Translations under genes and position numbers: made by a program
From: Verrucomicrobiota bacterium
Lineage (GTDB): Bacteria; Verrucomicrobiota; Verrucomicrobiia; CAIQCK01
Reading direction: 5' to 3'
Length of the DNA: 64,000 bases
Assembly (NCBI GenBank): GCA_016222825.1
Contig: JACRQF010000009.1
Span: 868,001 to 932,000 of the forward strand
Notes under the pieces: model-generated
Databases searched by the model: none
Seen by the model: only the letters and a program-made list of their open reading frames with translations
What the model was told of the DNA's origin: nothing
Shown: in pieces, positions 59,544 through 64,000 of the stretch
How positions within the stretch are numbered: position 1 is the first letter of the stretch
Layout: each line of letters begins with the position of its first letter

Positions 59544-62500
59544 TCCCAACCGCCGGCAGCGTGAAGAAAAACTCCGCGCCTTTGTTGAGCGTCGCTTCCG
59601 CCCAGACGCTGCCGCCGTGGCGGAGCACGATGCGCTGCACCAGCGCCAGGCCGACGCCTGTGCCCTCAAACTCCGCCTCGCTGTGCAGCCGCTGGAAGAC
59701 GCCGAAGAGCTTGTGCGCATACTGCATGTCGAACCCCGCGCCGTTGTCCTTCACACAGTAGATCAACTCGTCGTCTTCCAGCCGGCCGGTGATCTCGATC
59801 TCGGCCACCGGTGTGTTGCGGGTGTATTTGACCGCGTTGGAGATGAAGTTGGTCCACACTTGGGCCAGCAGATGCGGGTCGCCGTGGGCCGGCGGCAGCG
59901 GATGCAGCTTGAAGCGGATGTCGCGGCCGGCCGCCTGCGCGGCGCACTCCTTGAAGGCGGCTTGCGCCAGTTCGTTCATGTCCACCGCCGACAACAGCAT
60001 CGCCTGCCGCCCGACCTTCGCGAACGCCAGCAGGTCGTCAATCAACCGACCCATGCGTTGGGTCTCCGAGCATATAGTGCCGACCACGCGCCGGCCTTCG
60101 TCGTCGAGCTGCTTTCCGTAATCCTCGGCCAGGATGGCCGCATATCCGTTGATGCCCCGCAGCGGCGCGCGCAGGTCGTGCGAGACCGAGTAGGAGAACG
60201 CCTCCAGTTCCTTGTTGGTCTCTTGAAGCTGGACGGTGCGCTCTTGCACGCGCTGTTCCAGCTCCGCGTTAAGCCGGCGGACGTTCTCCTGGGCCTGGCG
60301 ATGGGCAATGGCGATGCTCAGGCTGTCGGCCAGCCGCTCCAACAGCGCGATGCGTTCCGGCGTAAACCGGTCTTTACGCTTGTCGTTGACTTGCAGCAAG
60401 CCGTAGGTGGTTTCGCCTACACGCAGCGCGACGAGGGCCACCGACTCATAGCCTTCGCCGTTGCAGCGGTTGCGGGTGCGGGCCTGGCGGTCGGCCTCGG
60501 TGGTGCCGGCGAGCAGTTCGGTGGTGCGGTTGGTCCAGAAGCTGCCGCGCGCGGTAAAGAACGGCTTGGCGGAGTCAAACCGCTTGCACAGCACGTTGCC
60601 GCACATGCACTCCAGCACGGGGTTGCCGTCGGGGTCGCGCACCGGCTGGCCCGCGGCGTCGCGCAGACAGAGTTCGTTTTCCGCGAGGACAAACTCCGCC
60701 GGAAACCCGCGCGTCTCGTAATAGGGAAAGTTGTCGCCGTCGCGCAGACGGATGCCCACGGCGTCGCAACCGAACCACTTCTGCAAGAGCGCCGCCACCT
60801 CCCGCATCAACTCATGCGTGCTGTTGGAGGCGTTGAACAGGCTGAGCAGGCGCACAGTGATCTCGCGTTCCTCTTCCGTCCGTTTGCGCTCCGTGATATC
60901 GCGGAAAGACCACACCCGGCCAGTGACTACTCCATTCATCAGCATCGGGAAGCCGTGACGTTCAAAAATCCGGCCATCCTTTAGTGTCAGGGCGTCCATG
61001 CTCACCGTGTCCATACCGTAAAGTTCACGCGCCCTCTTCAGAAACGCATCCGGATCCGACATCTGTTTTAACGCGAAACTCCGCACGGCCTTGTTATCAC
61101 CGGCATCTATCATGGATTGAGGAACCTGCCAAAGCTCGGCAAATCGCCGGTTGGCTTTGATTACCTTCTCTCCTTTGTGGTCCACGGCCAAAATCCCATC
61201 GCCAGTGGATTCGAGAATCGCCAAGAGTTCCGATTCGCTCTCACGCAGCGACTTCTCCGCCTGTTGCGCCCGGTCGCGCGCCTCGACCGCCTCAGTCATC
61301 AAGTTCAACGCAGCGGCGCGGGACTGGCACAGGGCGTCTTCCGCCTGCTTGCGCTCGGTGATGTCCATGATGATGGCGAGGAAACTTCGCTTCCCTTCAT
61401 GTTCAACCAGTTGCAAGTGGACCTCGACCGGATACAGGCTGCCATCAGCGCGACGATGGACGGTTTGGAAAACATGCAGATCCTTCTCGTGGCGTAGCAA
61501 AGGCCCGGTTGTCTCGCGGAAGGAGGCTTCGGTGAATTCAGGCTTCAAATCCAGCGGCGTCATCGTCCGCATCGTTTCCAGCGAGTAGCCCAGATTGCGA
61601 AGCGCGCCTTGATTGACGTATTCAAATCGCAGGGTTTCGGCATCGAAGACGTAAATCTCGTTCAGGCTGGATTCCAAGATATGGAGCAACCGCGCGCGCG
61701 CCGTCTCCGCCTGCCTGCGCTGCGCCTCGTTTCCAAGGTGCTCGATGGCGAAACCGACATCCATCGCCGCCTCTTCCAGCAGGGCCACCTCCTTGTTCTG
61801 GAAAACGTCCGGCTCGGCCGCATAGACGCCGAGCACGCCCCAGACCGCGCCCCGCACGCGCACAGGGAAGACGGCGGCGGAGCGCACGCCCGCCCGCTCC
61901 ATCACCGGGTGCCAATCGTGCATTTCCGGGGCGGCGCGCAGGTCGTTGGCGATGCACGAGCGGTTCTCCCGGATGGCCGGGCCGCAGAGGCAACGGTGGT
62001 TCGAACTCTCATCCGTGGTGTGGCGGAAGTTGTGGAAGAACTCCTGCGGGTTGCCCGCGCAGTCGAGCGGCGTGATGTCGCCGGTTTGCGGGTCGTGCCG
62101 GCCGAGCCACGCGAGTTTGAAGCCGCCGAACTCGATGGCCACCCGGCAGATTTCCCGCGCCAGTTCCTCCTGCGACTTGACGCGCACGATGCACTGGTTG
62201 ATCTGGCTGAGCGTGGCGTAGAGCCGGGTGAGCCGCGCAATCTCGCGTTCGTGGGCCTTGCGCTGGGTGATGTCCCGGATGATGTCCAGCCGGTAGCGCA
62301 CGCCTCCGATCATGACTGCCCGCGCGCTCACCTCCACGGGGAAGGCAGAGCCGTCTTCGCGCTGGTGCGTCGTCTCAAAGAGAGTGTGACCGCTGGAGAA
62401 CAGAGGCTCCACGTCGCGGTCAAAGACGGCGCGTGCTTCGGGCGTGCGCAGGTCGCTTGCGCGCATCCGCAGCATCTCAGCCGCCGAGTAGCCGTAAGTC

Positions 62501-64000
62501 TCCAGCGCGCGGTCATTGGCTTCGAGGATGGCCCACTTCTCGTCCATCAACAGGATGATGTCGTTGGCGCTCTTCATCAGGTGCTCGACGCGGTCCGCCA
62601 AAGCCCGCCGCTGCCGTTCGGCGGCCAGTTCGCGCCGGTTCCAGAGAAGCCAGACCACAAGCCATGCCACGGCGGCCATCATCACCGTCAGCAGGAGCAT
62701 CAGCCACGCTTGCTGGCGCAGCGGCGCGTAGATCTCTTCGCGGTCCACTTTCGCGACCATGAACCACGGCGAACGAGAGACGGGCCGCACATCCGCAAGC
62801 ACCGGCACGCCGCGATAGTCCACGCCTTCCACTTGTCCGGTCCGGCCCATTACGGCCAGGGCGGCGGGCAACAGGCTCTTCGGGGCCAGCGGCAAGCGCA
62901 GGTTCAGCGCGACGTTGGTGCGGTGACGCAGTTCATTCAGATAGAGCACCTCGTTTCCCTCGCGGCGCACCAGCAGCGTCTCCGCAGTGGGGCTTCCCGT
63001 CGGCCAGCTTTGGATCAGCGGATACAGGAACTCGTGCGGGTCCATCTGCAACAGAATCAAGCCCAGCGGCTCCCCGGCCGGAGTCAGGCCGGCGGCGGAT
63101 TCGACGGCGGGCGCAAAGACCGGAAATGCGGCGGCCATCTGGATATCGCCGGGAGTGTCGCCGCGATGCAGGTCGCTCAGGGCGACCTGCCGGGTTCGGA
63201 GCGCCTCCTTCATCATGTCGAGGTCGTGGGCATGCAGGGTGCCGCTCTGACCCGGCAGGCAGAAGCGCAACCTGCAATGAGTGTCATACAATCCCACGAA
63301 CGAGAACCGCTCGCCGCCCTGCACGAGTGTGAACCAGTCAAGCAGGTCGGCGCGCGCCTGCGGCGAGGAGGGGTCGGTCAGGAAGGCCCGCACGTCGCGG
63401 CTCACGAAGGCGGCCCGCGCGAAGAACTTTACGTCGTCCAGCCGCTCCTCGCGCCACTGGCTGATCTGTTCGGCCTTCGAGTGCCCGATGTGCTTCATCT
63501 CCTCATGGATGCGGTGGCGGACCTCGGCCTGTTCGTTGCGGAGGTAAAACGCGCTGAGCACGCTGACGCCGACGGCCAGCAGCGTGGAGACCAGCCACGG
63601 CCCCTGACGCTTCTTGCGGCGGATGCCGGAGGGTGTTTCCCGCGTTCGCGGGTCGCCCACGAAGGGAGCGCCCAACAACCCCACGCCGAGCAAGAGCAGG
63701 CACGCCGCCGTCCAGAGCGCCATCGGGATGCCAGAGCCGCCGTAGAACCACGGTTTGCCCGTAGCGTAGCTGGCGGTCACGGTTCCGCTGAACACAACCA
63801 TCAGGCCCGCCAGCGCCAGGGAAGCCGGCCTCGCGGCCGGGCGCGTTCCCTGCGGCGGCAGGCGCAGGAACAGCGCCGTCGCCGCCAGCACAAGCATCGC
63901 GCCGGACACCGGCGACATCTGGCCCAGCGGGACATTGCCCATCCGCTCCGTCGTCTGCGAGAGCCATTCTTCCACGGGCGATCCCCAGCCGAGCGCCGGC
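59515..64000 (-). CDS. Large membrane sensor histidine kinase, 5' end cut by the window edge
   Basis: The frame is open to base 64000, and the sequence before a GTG at 63975 reads as protein, so the true start is probably outside the window. At least 1,494 codons are present. Numbering from 63975, domains in order are: several membrane helices (about 22-150), an extracytoplasmic cache-like sensor (about 155-430), a membrane helix (about 437-455), PAS (480-595), GAF (610-760), PAS (775-895), PAS (925-1045), GAF (1055-1215), HisKA with SVSHDLRAPLRG, and HATPase with NFISNAVKYT, DNGAGFD and GTGVGLALV. All kinase boxes are intact. The C-terminal end is encoded by a heptanucleotide repeat. It likely heads the relay of the downstream kinases. 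Confidence 0.9.
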   Translation of the reverse strand, partial: PALGWGSPVEEWLSQTTERMGNVPLGQMSPVSGAMLVLAATALFLRLPPQGTRPAARPASLALAGLMVVFSGTVTASYATGKPWFYGGSGIPMALWTAACLLLLGVGLLGAPFVGDPRTRETPSGIRRKKRQGPWLVSTLLAVGVSVLSAFYLRNEQAEVRHRIHEEMKHIGHSKAEQISQWREERLDDVKFFARAAFVSRDVRAFLTDPSSPQARADLLDWFTLVQGGERFSFVGLYDTHCRLRFCLPGQSGTLHAHDLDMMKEALRTRQVALSDLHRGDTPGDIQMAAAFPVFAPAVESAAGLTPAGEPLGLILLQMDPHEFLYPLIQSWPTGSPTAETLLVRREGNEVLYLNELRHRTNVALNLRLPLAPKSLLPAALAVMGRTGQVEGVDYRGVPVLADVRPVSRSPWFMVAKVDREEIYAPLRQQAWLMLLLTVMMAAVAWLVVWLLWNRRELAAERQRRALADRVEHLMKSANDIILLMDEKWAILEANDRALETYGYSAAEMLRMRASDLRTPEARAVFDRDVEPLFSSGHTLFETTHQREDGSAFPVEVSARAVMIGGVRYRLDIIRDITQRKAHEREIARLTRLYATLSQINQCIVRVKSQEELAREICRVAIEFGGFKLAWLGRHDPQTGDITPLDCAGNPQEFFHNFRHTTDESSNHRCLCGPAIRENRSCIANDLRAAPEMHDWHPVMERAGVRSAAVFPVRVRGAVWGVLGVYAAEPDVFQNKEVALLEEAAMDVGFAIEHLGNEAQRRQAETARARLLHILESSLNEIYVFDAETLRFEYVNQGALRNLGYSLETMRTMTPLDLKPEFTEASFRETTGPLLRHEKDLHVFQTVHRRADGSLYPVEVHLQLVEHEGKRSFLAIIMDITERKQAEDALCQSRAAALNLMTEAVEARDRAQQAEKSLRESESELLAILESTGDGILAVDHKGEKVIKANRRFAELWQVPQSMIDAGDNKAVRSFALKQMSDPDAFLKRARELYGMDTVSMDALTLKDGRIFERHGFPMLMNGVVTGRVWSFRDITERKRTEEEREITVRLLSLFNASNSTHELMREVAALLQKWFGCDAVGIRLRDGDNFPYYETRGFPAEFVLAENELCLRDAAGQPVRDPDGNPVLECMCGNVLCKRFDSAKPFFTARGSFWTNRTTELLAGTTEADRQARTRNRCNGEGYESVALVALRVGETTYGLLQVNDKRKDRFTPERIALLERLADSLSIAIAHRQAQENVRRLNAELEQRVQERTVQLQETNKELEAFSYSVSHDLRAPLRGINGYAAILAEDYGKQLDDEGRRVVGTICSETQRMGRLIDDLLAFAKVGRQAMLLSAVDMNELAQAAFKECAAQAAGRDIRFKLHPLPPAHGDPHLLAQVWTNFISNAVKYTRNTPVAEIEITGRLEDDELIYCVKDNGAGFDMQYAHKLFGVFQRLHSEAEFEGTGVGLALVQRIVLRHGGSVWAEATLNKGAEFFFTLPAVGNQESVTGNQ

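Overview
The window looks like a GC-rich chromosomal segment of a verrucomicrobial bacterium (Limisphaerales/Pedosphaera-like; a related PVC bacterium is possible). This is inferred from gene content: secreted sulfatases, sialidase-like BNR propellers, DUF1080, DUF5703/GH95-like and GH127-like enzymes, Tat- and Sec-exported proteins, and a plant-type GDP-mannose 3,5-epimerase. No rRNA, tRNA or CRISPR array was seen.

Layout. 1-4.3 kb: minus-strand cluster with a membrane protein cut by the window edge, a C45-family Ntn-hydrolase and a secreted GH127-like arabinofuranosidase. 4.4-6.3 kb: accessory island with a solitary integron-like gene cassette (attC-like site plus 87-codon gene), an unrecognised 268-codon gene and an 11-unit degenerate repeat of 41-42 bp. 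6.3-10 kb: nucleotide-sugar operon (GDP-mannose 3,5-epimerase-like, GHMP kinase, HxGH nucleotidyltransferase) with a divergent AraC-type regulator. 10-17.9 kb: secreted glycan-degradation operon with three sialidase-like propellers, a six-repeat-type beta-propeller and a DUF5703/GH95-like enzyme containing a LamG domain. 18-23.6 kb: housekeeping genes proC, an unknown toroid-like protein, hisD-hisC-hisB. 23.8-26 kb: TadG/TadE-like proteins. 26.3-27.1 kb: a TrmJ-type RNA methyltransferase. 27.2-43.9 kb: long minus-strand set of exported enzymes (ceramidase-like, DUF1080-propeller fusion, polysaccharide deacetylase, two sulfatases, alpha/beta hydrolases, an exported isochorismatase-fold protein, class IV aminotransferase, CBM-GH protein), with GTAG-footed palindromes between several genes. 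44-53 kb: YjbQ, then a surface-glycan locus with a glycoside hydrolase-GT2 fusion, an ABC exporter, three paralogous glycosyltransferases (one frameshifted) and a small polysaccharide deacetylase. 53.2-64 kb: small exported protein, then a signalling locus: an NCS1-type permease fused to a receiver domain, a receiver-kinase hybrid with a degenerate ATPase domain, two further multidomain histidine kinases, and a decayed receiver/glycosyltransferase chimera.

How the parts fit. The exported enzymes would strip sulfate, acetyl, sialic-acid-like and arabinose groups from complex glycans. The 6-9 kb and 44-53 kb loci build and export the cell's own glycan. The most unusual system is the 53.7-64 kb locus: histidine kinases stand next to a receiver domain whose only partner is a transporter, with no DNA-binding regulator visible, so phosphorylation may gate transport directly (inference). 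Three families of small repeats also stand out: GTAG-footed palindromes resembling RAYT-associated REP/BIME elements, heptanucleotide tandem repeats at gene ends (one inside the broken glycosyltransferase), and integron-like recombination sites.
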